Below the pieces are notes generated by a model. That model made no database searches, was not told where the DNA came from, and saw only the letters and a list, made by a program, of their open reading frames with translations. A stretch of 64,000 nucleotides of DNA, from NCBI GenBank assembly GCA_947626365.1, contig CANQRW010000003.1, forward strand, positions 1 to 64,000, in the 5' to 3' direction. Below, piece by piece: positions 15,779 through 24,697 of this stretch (the stretch's first letter is position 1; each line of letters starts with the position of its first letter). This DNA comes from an uncultured Lachnospiraceae bacterium. Lineage in GTDB: Bacteria; Bacillota; Clostridia; Lachnospirales; Lachnospiraceae. Position numbers and translations under genes: made by a program.

Positions 15779-16975
15779 CTAATCCAGAAAATCCCGGTAC
15801 ACGTCGTCAAAATAATCCTTGGTTCCCACGACCCGGCCGCCCCGCAGGTATACCCGGGGTACCCGCTTGCCGATATCGCAGACGATCTCGTAGGTAAAGC
15901 CGCCGCCTGTGGCCGCGATCTCATCTACTGTAATTCGGTCGGCGGCCGGACGGCTCTCGCCCAGCAGCGTCACTTCCGTCCAGACGTCCGCCTCCGGAAT
16001 ATCCGTCACGTCCACCATGAACTGGTCCATGCAGACACGGCCCAAGATCGGAGCGCTCTTTCCCCCGATCAGCACCCGGCCTTTCCCGGACAGATTTCTG
16101 GGATATCCGTCGCCGTAACCTACAGGTATGGTCGCAACCTTAACCGGCCGGTCCGCCACATAGGTTCCGCCGTAGCTGACCGCCTCTCCCGGCCGGATTT
16201 CCTTGACATACGTGATATAACTCCGCAGAGACATAACCGGCTTCAGGGGCACCCGCTCCTTGTCCACCTCATCGGACGGATAGATTCCGTAGATGGAGAT
16301 TCCGGCCCGCGCCATATCCAGATGGGCCTCTTTGAGATCGATGATCCCGGCGCTGTTGGAGATATGCTTCACCGGTATCTCAAGGCCCCTTTTTCGCAGC
16401 ATCTCCGTAAAATCCATATATTTCTTCATCTGCTCCCGGGCCGAAGCCTTGTCCGTCTCATCCGCCCTGGCAAAATGAGTGAACATTCCCTCCACGCAGA
16501 TTCCCGGCAGTCTGCTGATGGCTACAGCCAAATCTGCAGAAGCTTCGTCCGGCCTCATGCCTATCCGGCTCATACCCGTATCCACCGCCAGATGAATTCG
16601 CGCCGTCTTTCCTCTGGAGACCGCCTCCGCGGACAGCGCTTCCGCCTGCTCCATGGTAAAAATCGCCGGGCGGATCTCATATTCCACCAGTTCGCCGTAA
16701 CGGCTGGGATGGGTCACTCCCAGAATCAGAATGGGTTTTGCGATCCCGTGTCTCTGCAGGATCCTGGCTTCGTCGATGGTCGCCACGGCGTAGCCCTCCA
16801 CATAGGGAGCGATGGTCTTCGCCACCGGCACCGCCCCGTGACCGTACCCATCGGTCTTCACCACGCCGATCATTCCCGCGCCCGGAGCCAGATTTTTCTT
16901 CATGGACTCCATGTTGTACGCCACGGCGTCCAGATCAATTTCCGCGTAAACTCTCATATAATTATCCATTATCAT
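15779..16975 (-). CDS. alr: alanine racemase
   Basis: PLP enzyme converting L- to D-alanine for peptidoglycan. The N-terminus reads MRVYAEIDLDAVAYNM; VVKTDGYGHGAVPVA contains the PLP-binding lysine, and SYGGTYVADRPVKVATIPVGYGDGYPR and GRVCMDQFMVDVT are standard family blocks. About 398 residues from the chosen start, a little longer than usual by its tail. The frame stays open further upstream only through a 16-bp tandem repeat that gives low-complexity sequence, so the start is placed at 16975 (ATG ATA ATG GAT), with AGGG just before; 16969 and 16957 are possible. Neighbours nnr and mazF are typical. Confidence 0.95.
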   Translation of the reverse strand: MIMDNYMRVYAEIDLDAVAYNMESMKKNLAPGAGMIGVVKTDGYGHGAVPVAKTIAPYVEGYAVATIDEARILQRHGIAKPILILGVTHPSRYGELVEYEIRPAIFTMEQAEALSAEAVSRGKTARIHLAVDTGMSRIGMRPDEASADLAVAISRLPGICVEGMFTHFARADETDKASAREQMKKYMDFTEMLRKRGLEIPVKHISNSAGIIDLKEAHLDMARAGISIYGIYPSDEVDKERVPLKPVMSLRSYITYVKEIRPGEAVSYGGTYVADRPVKVATIPVGYGDGYPRNLSGKGRVLIGGKSAPILGRVCMDQFMVDVTDIPEADVWTEVTLLGESRPAADRITVDEIAATGGGFTYEIVCDIGKRVPRVYLRGGRVVGTKDYFDDVYRDFLD

Positions 16976-16982
16976 CTCATCC

Positions 16983-17115
16983 CTGTTCTTCTTTTTATCT
17001 CTGTTCTTCTGTATCTCTGTTCTTCTGTATCTCTGTTCTTCTGTATCTCTATTCTTCTGTATCTCTATTCTTCTGTATCTCTGTTTTTCTGTATCTCTGT
17101 TTTTCTTTTCCCGTT
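16983..17115 (-). repeat. 16-bp tandem repeat upstream of alr
   Basis: About seven to eight copies of a 16-bp unit (plus strand CTGTTCTTCTGTATCT, with C/T variants) fill the gap between nnr and alr, directly before the alr start. Confidence 0.85.
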
Positions 17116-17194
17116 CTTCTTTATTCCTGTTCTTTCTTATCCTGTTCAGCGATATCGCAGCCAAAAAACATTCCGTCCGCCGCGGCGAGCGGAG

Positions 17195-18874
17195 TTACTC
17201 CCCGGCCCGGATTCTTCCGATTTCAGCTGTCGGTTCCCCGGCCCGGATCCTTCCTACTTCATCTGCCAGTTCTCTGGCCAGAATTCCCTGGGAACCATAG
17301 ACTGCTCTCAGCCTGTCCCCGGCCATTCCATGGAGATAGACGCCCAGAGCAGCCGCCTCCCACAACTCGCACCCCTGAGCCAGCAGCCCGGCGATAACCC
17401 CTGTCAGCACATCTCCGGAACCGGCCTTGGCCATGGCGCTGTTGCCGCTGGAATTGACATAGCGCTGGCCGTCGCGGCCGGCTGCCACAGTGGCGGAATC
17501 CTTCAGCACACAGGTGATCCCATGGGCTCCGCTGTAATCGACAGCCGCCGCCACGATATCGCGGCGAAGCTGCTCCGTGGTCAGCCCGGTCAGCCGGGAC
17601 ATCTCCCCAAGATGGGGCGTGATGATAATATTTTCCGTGTAATACTGGGTCAGTTCCGGATATCTGGCGATAAGATTGAGTCCGTCCGCATCCAGCACAA
17701 TGGGCACATAGGCATTGATTAGAAACTCCCGAAGCAGTTCCCGCATACTTTCCCTCTGCCCGATGCCCGGCCCCAGGACGATCACATCGGCCCAGGCACA
17801 GGCTTCCTCCACCTTTCTGTGAAACGCCTCCGGCTCCCGCTTCGGCTCATCCGCCTCATAGGTGGACAGAATCGCCTCTGGGAGAAGCTGCTGCATCATC
17901 TGCCGGTTGCCGGCTGCCGTCATGATCTTCACCAGGCCGGCTCCCGTCCGATAGGCGGCCAGAGCGCTCAGGTAGGCAGCTCCGCCCATATTCTCGGAAC
18001 CGGCCGCCACCAATACCTTTCCGAATGTACCCTTGTTGCTGTAAGAAGGCCGCTCCGGCATCTTATCCAGATCCTCCGGCCCATAGGTCACTGCCGCCGG
18101 CACTCCGAAAGAAGCAGATATCCGCTCCACGCTGTCCGGCGGGAAACCGATATCACAGACCTCCACCCGGCCGCAGTAGTCTCTGCCAGGATACAGGGCG
18201 CTGCCCAGCTTCTTATATCCGAAAGTCACTGTCACATCTGCCGGAACCGCGGTCCCCATGATCTGTCCGCTGTCGCTGTGAATGCCGGATGGCATATCCA
18301 CAGCCACCGTATATCCTGCGCCGCAGTCCTTCATCATCTGAAGTACCCGGGCGTAGTCTCCCTCTACCGGACGGCTTAAGCCTACGCCAAACACCGCATC
18401 GATCAGAATATCGCATCTTCCTGGCAGGAAATCTTTCCATTCCGTCACAGGAATGTCCAGGTTCAGGGCAATCCTTCTCTGCAGGTAAAATTCCTCCGTT
18501 CCATGCTCGGCCCCGCCTGCCAGGATCACCGTAACCTGATAACCCTTATTATGCAGTAACCTTGCCGCCGCAATACCGTCCGCTCCGTTATTGCCGCTGC
18601 CGCAGACCGCCCATATATGAAGGGAAGCCCGGTTTTTCGCGTTTTCCCCGCGGCCCGCACCTTCTCCCCAGGCCGCCTTCCTGCCCGCTCCCACGCATCC
18701 TTCCGCATACCGGCCCGATTCTGCCAGTCCCACGCTTCCTTCCGCGTACCGGACCACCGCGTCCGCGACCGCCATGGCGGCACGCTCCATCAGGACCACC
18801 GAAGGAATCCCCACCTGCTCGATGGCGTTCCGGTCAATGGCCTTCATCTGGCTTCCCGTCACAAGATATCTCAT
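17195..18874 (-). CDS. nnr: bifunctional NAD(P)HX epimerase/dehydratase
   Basis: 559-residue metabolite-repair enzyme. The N-terminal YjeF_N epimerase domain (MRYLVTGSQMKAIDRNAIEQVGIPSVVLMERA, CGSGNNGADG, VDMPSGIHSDSG) is joined to an ADP-dependent dehydratase domain (YSNKGTFGKVLVAAGSENMGGAAYL, LGPGIGQ, VLDADGLN, KAGSGDVLTGVIAGL). It restores hydrated NADH and NADPH. A Gly/Ala/Arg-rich stretch of about 45 residues (about 45-90) is inserted in the epimerase domain before HIWAVCGSGNN; it looks disordered. AAAGGAG lies 6 nt before the start at 18874. Downstream of rex, in line with redox housekeeping. Confidence 0.93.
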   Translation of the reverse strand: MRYLVTGSQMKAIDRNAIEQVGIPSVVLMERAAMAVADAVVRYAEGSVGLAESGRYAEGCVGAGRKAAWGEGAGRGENAKNRASLHIWAVCGSGNNGADGIAAARLLHNKGYQVTVILAGGAEHGTEEFYLQRRIALNLDIPVTEWKDFLPGRCDILIDAVFGVGLSRPVEGDYARVLQMMKDCGAGYTVAVDMPSGIHSDSGQIMGTAVPADVTVTFGYKKLGSALYPGRDYCGRVEVCDIGFPPDSVERISASFGVPAAVTYGPEDLDKMPERPSYSNKGTFGKVLVAAGSENMGGAAYLSALAAYRTGAGLVKIMTAAGNRQMMQQLLPEAILSTYEADEPKREPEAFHRKVEEACAWADVIVLGPGIGQRESMRELLREFLINAYVPIVLDADGLNLIARYPELTQYYTENIIITPHLGEMSRLTGLTTEQLRRDIVAAAVDYSGAHGITCVLKDSATVAAGRDGQRYVNSSGNSAMAKAGSGDVLTGVIAGLLAQGCELWEAAALGVYLHGMAGDRLRAVYGSQGILARELADEVGRIRAGEPTAEIGRIRAGE

Positions 18875-18935
18875 ATTCCGCTCCTTTCCGCCCGATCGGC
18901 TCCGTAATACAACCAAAGCGTCACTGGCGCTTTGG

Positions 18936-18951
18936 TTGCATACTGACGTAA
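18936..18951 (+). repeat. dispersed repeat, copy 2 (TTGCATACTGACGTAA)
   Basis: Second copy, in the gap between rex and nnr. It is preceded by an 11-bp hairpin (CAACCAAAGCG / CGCTTTGGTTG) and shares TCACTGxCGCTTT upstream with copy 3. Confidence 0.7.
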
Positions 18952-19008
18952 AGGCAAAACTGCCGGTCAGCCGGAGGATTCTCCCCCCAGGCCGCCGGCA
19001 CGATCTTA

Positions 19009-19674
19009 TCATTTCTGTGTTCTTTTTATCTCTCCTGCTTTCTGGTCCTGCATGCTGCAGACCCGGTAGGACAGCCGCATAAGGCTCTCCGACAGATGCA
19101 CGTTCTCAACCACCACATCATCCGGCACATCCAGATCGATATGGGCGAAATTCCAGATCGCCTTGATTCCTGCCGCCACCAGCCGGTCGGCAATCTCCGG
19201 CGCCTTGGTCTTGGGAATGGTCAGCGCCGCAATCTGCACATCATTTTCCACAATAAAATCTTCCAGATTCTCCACGCCCATGATTTCCACGCCGCGGACC
19301 ACCTTGCCGATCAGCTTGGGGTTCACGTCAAACATCCCCTTGACGATAAATCCCCTGCGCTCAAAATTGGCGTAATTGGCGATTGCCTGGCCCAGGTTAC
19401 CGGAACCGATGATGATCAGGTTGTGCTGCCGGTCAATCCCCAGGATCTTCCCGATCTCATCATACAGATATTTTACATTGTAGCCGTACCCCTGCTGCCC
19501 GAACCCTCCGAAATTATTCAGATCCTGCCGGATCTGGGAGGCGGTCACCCGCATTCTCCTGCTCAGTTCTCCGGAAGAGATCCGTTCTACGCCCTCTTCT
19601 AAAAGTTCTCCCAGATAACGGTAATATCTGGGCAGACGCTCGATCACCGCTCTGGAAATCCCTTTGCCCTCCAC
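19009..19674 (-). CDS. rex: redox-sensing transcriptional repressor Rex
   Basis: 221 residues: an N-terminal winged helix (ISRAVIERLPRYYRYLGELLEEG, SGELSRRMRVTASQIRQDLNNFGGFGQQGYGYNV) and an NAD(H)-binding Rossmann domain with IIIGSGNLGQAIANY. Rex senses the NADH/NAD ratio and represses fermentation and electron-transfer genes when NAD is high. It starts at the first ATG after a consensus promoter. The nnr gene follows after about 135 nt. Confidence 0.96.
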   Translation of the reverse strand: MEGKGISRAVIERLPRYYRYLGELLEEGVERISSGELSRRMRVTASQIRQDLNNFGGFGQQGYGYNVKYLYDEIGKILGIDRQHNLIIIGSGNLGQAIANYANFERRGFIVKGMFDVNPKLIGKVVRGVEIMGVENLEDFIVENDVQIAALTIPKTKAPEIADRLVAAGIKAIWNFAHIDLDVPDDVVVENVHLSESLMRLSYRVCSMQDQKAGEIKRTQK

Positions 19675-19717
19675 AGTTTTCCCCTCTTCTCCATTGCTTT
19701 ACAAATGCACCAGTTTT

Positions 19718-19746
19718 ATTATACCGATTTGTAAAATCGATGTCAA
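19718..19746 (-). promoter_or_regulatory. consensus promoter of rex with palindrome in spacer
   Basis: TTGACA (19741-19746), 17 nt, TATAAT (19718-19723). The spacer contains CGATTT-TAC-AAATCG, a 15-bp inverted repeat and a possible operator; it does not match the usual Rex box. Confidence 0.85.
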
Positions 19747-19839
19747 ATTATTGTATGTATTTTTTAAAGTTCAATCAAATTCCGGCTTGTATTTTTTGAA
19801 GTACTTTTGGGAGTGCTTTTTGGAGTCCGATCCGGGGTA

Positions 19840-19868
19840 TTGCAATTTTCCGCCGTCGGCTGTATAAT
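19840..19868 (+). promoter_or_regulatory. promoter of candidate small RNA
   Basis: TTGCAA (19840-19845), exactly 17 nt, TATAAT (19863-19868), reading rightwards with no protein gene downstream on that strand. Confidence 0.7.
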
Positions 19869-19874
19869 AAACCT

Positions 19875-20045
19875 GTTCACCAGTTCTGGGAGGAGTACGG
19901 GCCTGCCCGTATCGGAGGTGTCCGGTCTCACATTGATTATCCCGGGAACACGCTCCGGCTGGTGAATCTTTTATTGTCATGCGCGCGAAAGGCAGCCCGG
20001 GCCTCATCCCCCCAACAGGGATTATGACCGCAGGGCTGCCTTTGA
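19875..20045 (+). ncRNA. candidate structured small RNA (about 170 nt)
   Basis: Starts after a good promoter and ends at an intrinsic terminator. The 5' part folds as a junction: TTCACCAG (19876-19883) pairs with CTGGTGAA near 19960, enclosing a 6-bp hairpin TACGGG/CCCGTA with a 4-nt loop and a GGAG-GTGT / ACAC-GCTCC stem. No open frame with a ribosome site is present on this strand. It lies alone between rex (divergent) and the P-type ATPase (convergent). I do not recognise it as SRP RNA, tmRNA or RNase P; a 6S-like or unknown regulator is possible. Confidence 0.5.
19988..20043. terminator. bidirectional terminator
   Basis: AAAGGCAGCCC and GGGCTGCCTTT form an 11-bp stem around about 34 nt. 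It serves the candidate small RNA on the plus strand and the P-type ATPase operon on the minus strand. Confidence 0.75.
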
Positions 20046-20071
20046 TACCTTATATTTTCCGAAACCGCTCT

Positions 20072-22144
20072 TTAAATCAAATCCGTCATGCTTTTCAGAC
20101 TGATTCCCAGAGTCGATGTGTTGTGCAGAAGCGCTGACACAGACGGCGGAATGACGCCGGATATCCCCAGCAGGATCAGCGCCAGGTTAAAGCCGATGAC
20201 AAACCGGTAGTTTCCGTGTACCCTCTGCATTAGCCGGCTGCTTAAGCGCTTCAGGGTTACCAGTTCCCGGAGATCGTCGGCGGAGATGGTAATGTCCGCC
20301 ACCTCCCTGGCAATCGCCGCTCCCTCGCTGATGGCGATGCCCGCATCCGCAGCGGACAACGCCGGCGAATCGTTGATTCCGTCTCCGATCATGATTACTC
20401 TCCGCCCCTGCTTCTTTTCCCCGTCAATGAAACGGGCCTTGTCCTCCGGCAGAACCTCGGAGAAGTACTGATCCACTCCCACGGTTCTGGCGATGGCCCC
20501 GGCGGCCCGCTCGCTGTCTCCGGTCATCATGACCAGTTTGGAGACGCCAAGAGCCCTCAGCTCATTCATCACCTGAGCCGCCTCCTCCCGCAGAGGATCG
20601 AAAATGCAGATCACCGCCGCCAGATATCCGTCCACCGCCATGTACAGGTGGGAATACTCTTCCGGCAGAGCGTCAAACTTCTCCTGCTCCCCCTCCGGGA
20701 TCCGGCAGGCCTCATCCTCAAACACAAAATGATAGCTTCCGATGATCACTCTTCTTCCCTCAACGCTGGAGGAAATTCCGTGCGCCACGATATAATCCAC
20801 CCGGGAGTGCATTTCCTCATGCTCCAGGCCGCGCCGTTTTGCCTCGCTGACCACCGCGTTTGCCATGGAATGTGGGAAATGTTCCTCCAGGCAGGCGGCA
20901 ACCTTCAGTATAACCTCCTCCGAATATTCTCCGAAGGTTACAATCCGGGCAGCCACAGGCTTCGCCCTGGTCAAAGTACCCGTCTTATCGAATACGATGG
21001 TATCCGCCTCGGCCACAGCCTCCAGGAATTTTCCGCCCTTGACGGTAATGTGGTGGGCGTTGGCCTCACGCATAGCTGACAAGACCGCAATCGGCATAGC
21101 CAGCTTCAGGGCGCAGGAGAAATCCACCATCAATACGGACAATGCCTTGGTGGCGTTCCTCGTGAGAAGCCAGGTAAGAAGAGTTCCTCCCAGGCTATAG
21201 GGCACCAGGGCGTCCGCCAGGCTCTCCGCTTTTCCTTCCAGCGAGGATTTCAGTTTCTCTGATTCCTCGATCATGGCGACAATCTTCTCGAACCGGGTAT
21301 TGCCCGCCGCCTTTCGGACGGTCATGGTCAGCTGCCCCTCCTCGATCACCGTTCCCGCATAGACGTAGGAGCCCTTGTCCTTCTTTACCGGCAGGGATTC
21401 TCCGGTCAGGGACGCCTGATTGACCATAGCCTCCCCCTCCTCCACGATTCCGTCCAGGGGAATCATATTTCCCATGCGGACCAGAAGGACATCTCCCTCC
21501 TTCACCTGGGAAATGGGAACCAGAATCTCCGTATCGCCGGTTTTCAGCCACACCTTCTCAATATTCAGGGACATGCTCCGGGCCAGATCGTCCACAGACT
21601 TTTTGTGGGTCCATTCCTCCAGGATCTCTCCGATTCCCAAAAGGAACATGATGGAGCCTGCCGTGGCGAAATCTCTCCGTATCAGGGATACGGTAATAGC
21701 CGTGGCGTCCAGAACCTCCACCTCCAGGCGGCCCTTCGCCAGGCTGCGGACGCCCTTCCAGAGATATCGCGCAGATCTGGCCGCGGCAAGAACCGCGCGG
21801 ACACCCGCCGGAAGGAACAGACTGCTCACCGCCCGCAGTCCTGCCTTTGTTATCAGCTTATCCTGATAGACGCGGTTCAGCTCCCTTCCGGTATTCTCCG
21901 GGACCAGGGCAAGCGTACGCTCGTCTTCATAGGTAAATCTCCGGATATCCTCAATCATCTGCCGCCTGCTTCCGGTGTAGCAGACTACGGCGTCACCGGT
22001 ACGCTCGTAGACCTTTGCCTCCCGCACCTGCTCAAGGGACAACAGATAATAAAGCAGGATGTCGGCCTGCCTGACAGTCATATATTTCTGACATACATGC
22101 AGACGCATCCTGCCCTTGATCTCATGTCTGACCAGATATCTCAT
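20072..22144 (-). CDS. heavy-metal (P1B-type) ATPase
   Basis: 690 residues. After an N-terminal region with GRMRLHVCQ, reminiscent of a divergent metal-binding domain, come the actuator motif TGES, the phosphorylation site FDKTGTLT and the hinge GDGINDSPAL. The metal-path motif in transmembrane helix 6 is DFSCALKLAMP instead of the usual CPC or SPC, and the HP motif reads FPHSMA. Substrate is therefore not predictable; relatives in Firmicutes are annotated only as heavy-metal ATPases. The start ATG at 22144 overlaps nothing but follows the DUF6110 stop as TGATATG, so translation is coupled. A start further upstream would run through the DUF6110 gene. Confidence 0.9.
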   Translation of the reverse strand: MRYLVRHEIKGRMRLHVCQKYMTVRQADILLYYLLSLEQVREAKVYERTGDAVVCYTGSRRQMIEDIRRFTYEDERTLALVPENTGRELNRVYQDKLITKAGLRAVSSLFLPAGVRAVLAAARSARYLWKGVRSLAKGRLEVEVLDATAITVSLIRRDFATAGSIMFLLGIGEILEEWTHKKSVDDLARSMSLNIEKVWLKTGDTEILVPISQVKEGDVLLVRMGNMIPLDGIVEEGEAMVNQASLTGESLPVKKDKGSYVYAGTVIEEGQLTMTVRKAAGNTRFEKIVAMIEESEKLKSSLEGKAESLADALVPYSLGGTLLTWLLTRNATKALSVLMVDFSCALKLAMPIAVLSAMREANAHHITVKGGKFLEAVAEADTIVFDKTGTLTRAKPVAARIVTFGEYSEEVILKVAACLEEHFPHSMANAVVSEAKRRGLEHEEMHSRVDYIVAHGISSSVEGRRVIIGSYHFVFEDEACRIPEGEQEKFDALPEEYSHLYMAVDGYLAAVICIFDPLREEAAQVMNELRALGVSKLVMMTGDSERAAGAIARTVGVDQYFSEVLPEDKARFIDGEKKQGRRVIMIGDGINDSPALSAADAGIAISEGAAIAREVADITISADDLRELVTLKRLSSRLMQRVHGNYRFVIGFNLALILLGISGVIPPSVSALLHNTSTLGISLKSMTDLI

Positions 22145-22145
22145 A

Positions 22146-22427
22146 TCAGGCCTCTGCCGCTCCCTCTGTCTCTTCCGGTTCAGAGCAGATTTCTTCGCCT
22201 CTGCGGGCTGCATTGATCGCCTTCGCCTCCGCCAGAATGTCCTCCGCATTCTCCTGGATCGCGGTTGTAGTGGTCAGCACACAGTCCTTTGCCCGGAGAA
22301 CGGCGGCCGTACAGCCGGTGTAAAATTTTTTGGCGTCCTTGCTTGCCAGGACCTTCACTCCGGCGGTTCCGAACAGAACTCCGCCCGCAAACGTAACGAT
22401 TGCCTTCCAATTCAGCTTGTCTAACAT
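22146..22427 (-). CDS. DUF6110 family small membrane-associated protein
   Basis: 93 residues. An N-terminal hydrophobic stretch (AIVTFAGGVLFGTAGVKVL) is followed by a region with FYTGCTAAVLRAKDCVLTTTTAIQENAEDILAEAKAIN and an acidic tail. This pattern fits DUF6110, a small family found beside heavy-metal P-type ATPases. A job as metallochaperone or regulator is suggested only by this pairing and the two cysteines. The second ATG (22427) has GGAGG at 5 nt; the first, at 22430, is too close. First gene of a two-gene operon. Confidence 0.8.
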   Translation of the reverse strand: MLDKLNWKAIVTFAGGVLFGTAGVKVLASKDAKKFYTGCTAAVLRAKDCVLTTTTAIQENAEDILAEAKAINAARRGEEICSEPEETEGAAEA

Positions 22428-22457
22428 CATATCCTCCTCTGTGATGTACGGTCAAAA

Positions 22458-22498
22458 GTTTCTGCTGTTCAAAGCAGCAATATCATAGCAGAGAAACT
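22458..22498 (-). promoter_or_regulatory. promoter region of the DUF6110/ATPase operon
   Basis: On the minus strand a TATGAT box with TG one base before it lies about 18 nt after a TTGTCT box. An imperfect inverted repeat, GTTTCTGCT and AGCAgAGAAAC, brackets the -10, a possible metal-regulator site. Confidence 0.4.
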
Positions 22499-22534
22499 GC
22501 CGGTTAGACAATGCTAAACGCCTTATTGAGAAAT

Positions 22535-23191
22535 TTAGTCATTAATGTGTTCCAGTACCTGATCGATATCCTCTTTTCTTCCGATAATCATCAGGTGCTC
22601 GTCCTCTTTGATCACATAGTCCGCCATGGGCATCAGGGAAGTCTTGTCGCCTTTCTTGACCGCCAGGACGCTGACCCGGTACCGGCTGCGGATATCGGAA
22701 TCCCGCAGGCTCTTCCCAATCCATTTTTTCATGGGAGAGATCTCGTAGATGGAAAACTCGTCGCTCACCTCAATGTAATCATACACATGGTTGGCGCTAT
22801 ATCGGATGGCCATCTTCTCGGCAATGTCCCGGTCCGGGTAAATGACGTCGTCGGCTCCGTTTCTCAGAAGGAACTTGGACTGGATATCCCGGCTGGCCTG
22901 GCTGACCACATAATGGGCGCCCATTTCCTTCAGCTGACTGGTGATCTCCAGGCTGCTCTGGAAATTGGAACCGATACAGACGAAGCACAGGTCGTAGTTG
23001 TCCACGCCGAGGCTCTGAAGCACCACTGGATTGGTACAGTCGCCGATCTTGGCGCTGACCACATAGGGGATCATCTCCTCCATATTTTCTTCCACCTGAT
23101 CTACCAGCATGATCTGGTTGCCCAGAAGGGCCAGATTCCTGCACAGGTGACGTCCGAATTTGCCGGAACCGATGATAAGTATTGATTTCAT
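22535..23191 (-). CDS. ktrA: potassium channel regulatory subunit (KtrA/TrkA family)
   Basis: 218 residues: an RCK_N Rossmann domain (MKSILIIGSGKFGRHLCRNLA, VDQVEENME, VCIGSNFQSSLEIT) and an RCK_C domain with SVLAVKKGD and LMIIGRKEDID. It forms an octameric ring gating the membrane subunit in response to ATP/ADP or c-di-AMP. It follows the membrane subunit gene by 90 nt in the same direction, the usual Ktr pair. Confidence 0.93.
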   Translation of the reverse strand: MKSILIIGSGKFGRHLCRNLALLGNQIMLVDQVEENMEEMIPYVVSAKIGDCTNPVVLQSLGVDNYDLCFVCIGSNFQSSLEITSQLKEMGAHYVVSQASRDIQSKFLLRNGADDVIYPDRDIAEKMAIRYSANHVYDYIEVSDEFSIYEISPMKKWIGKSLRDSDIRSRYRVSVLAVKKGDKTSLMPMADYVIKEDEHLMIIGRKEDIDQVLEHIND

Positions 23192-23281
23192 GCCAATTTC
23201 TCCTCCTGTTTACATAGATAACGCGCGTTTGGTTTACGGTACTTCACAAACGGCGGCGCTGCGCCCGCTTCGCGAAACCGC

Positions 23282-24646
23282 TCACCCGACATTGATTTTC
23301 TCCACCGGATTCTGCACCGGCACCACACGCTTCTGCTGGGTGAAGGCCAGGGCGAAGGACATGCTGCCCAGCCTGCCGCAGTACATCAGCAGAATAATAA
23401 GAAGCCGTGAAACGGCGGTCAGATCCCTGGTGATTCCCGTAGTCATGCCCACAGTTCCGATGGCGGAAAACGCCTCGAAAAGCGCGTCCGACATGGACAG
23501 GGGCTGCAGGGCCATGATCAGAAGGGTCACCCCCAGAGTCAGGCACAGGTTGATGGTGACGATGGCTCCTGCCCGCTTCACCGAATCTTCCTCCAGCCGC
23601 CGGTCAAACACATTGACGCTGTACATCCGGCCCAGATTGGCACGGACGTACAGAAGCAGCACCACCACTGTGGTGGTCTTGATGCCGCCCGCCGTGGAGC
23701 CGGGACTTCCGCCGATGAACATGAGAATAATGGTCAGAAGCTTGCTGCCGTCCGTCAGGGCTCCGGTATCGATGGTATTGAACCCGGCGGTTCTGGCGGT
23801 GACGGAACTGAACAGGGACGACAGGATCTTGCCGCTGACGCTCATATCCGCCATCAGGTTATTTCTCTCAAAAATATAGAAAAACAGGGCTCCGCCGAAG
23901 ATCAGCGCCGCCGTGGTCAAAAGCACAATCTTGGTCTGCAGCAGATACCTTCGGAAATTCAGCTTGTTCCGGCTGATATCGTCCCACACGATGAAGCCGA
24001 TACCGCCGATAACGATAAGGGACATGATCACCAGGTTCACCAGCCAGTCGTCATAGTAGGCCACCAGGGAATTGTAGGGCCCCTGATGCCCCATGAGGTC
24101 GAAGCCTCCGTTGCAGAAGGCGGAGATGGCGTGAAAGATTCCATAGTAGACGCCCCGGAAAAATCCGTACTCCGGCACGAAGCGGATTGCCAGAAGCAGA
24201 GCGCCGGTTCCCTCGAAAAACGCCGTCCCTATGACAATTTTTTTGGCCAGGCGGACCACGCCGCCGATCTGGAGGGCGCTGCTGCTCTCCTGCATCAGTC
24301 CCCTCTGTCTCAGCCCGATCTTGCGCCGGAGCACAATGGAGAAAAACACGCCGATGGTCACGAAGCCCAGGCCCCCGATTTGGATCAGGCAGGTGATCAC
24401 GATCTGACCGAATAGAGACCATTTGCTCCAGGTATCCGCGATTACCAGGCCGGTCACGCAGGAGGCGCTGGTGGACGTAAAGAGCGCGTCAAGAAAGGAA
24501 GCGCTCTCCCCGCTCCTGCTGGATATGGGCAGCATGAGAAGAAGGGTGCCCGCCATGATCAGAATGAAAAATCCATACGCGATGTACTGTGTCTGGGACA
24601 GCAGATACGCCCTGTGCTGCCCCGGCTGTAAAAATTGTCTTTTCAT
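23282..24646 (-). CDS. ktrB: potassium uptake membrane subunit (KtrB/TrkH family)
   Basis: 454 residues with the four-fold membrane-pore-membrane pattern of Trk/Ktr proteins; filter-like turns include TSTSASCVTGL, SAFCNGGFDLMG, IGGSPGSTAGGIKTTT and SAIGTVGMTTGI. It imports potassium, probably with sodium, through the cytoplasmic membrane. ktrA follows directly. The zinc ABC genes lie about 50 nt upstream in the same direction. Confidence 0.94.
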   Translation of the reverse strand: MKRQFLQPGQHRAYLLSQTQYIAYGFFILIMAGTLLLMLPISSRSGESASFLDALFTSTSASCVTGLVIADTWSKWSLFGQIVITCLIQIGGLGFVTIGVFFSIVLRRKIGLRQRGLMQESSSALQIGGVVRLAKKIVIGTAFFEGTGALLLAIRFVPEYGFFRGVYYGIFHAISAFCNGGFDLMGHQGPYNSLVAYYDDWLVNLVIMSLIVIGGIGFIVWDDISRNKLNFRRYLLQTKIVLLTTAALIFGGALFFYIFERNNLMADMSVSGKILSSLFSSVTARTAGFNTIDTGALTDGSKLLTIILMFIGGSPGSTAGGIKTTTVVVLLLYVRANLGRMYSVNVFDRRLEEDSVKRAGAIVTINLCLTLGVTLLIMALQPLSMSDALFEAFSAIGTVGMTTGITRDLTAVSRLLIILLMYCGRLGSMSFALAFTQQKRVVPVQNPVEKINVG

Positions 24647-24697
24647 TATTCCCTCGTACCACTAATTTTTCTTTTCGTTCTCCGGACCCCGGCAGCC

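Noticed and set aside
15767-17722. 651-codon plus-strand open frame
   Set aside because: Antisense to alr and nnr; includes the tandem repeat array, no protein motif.
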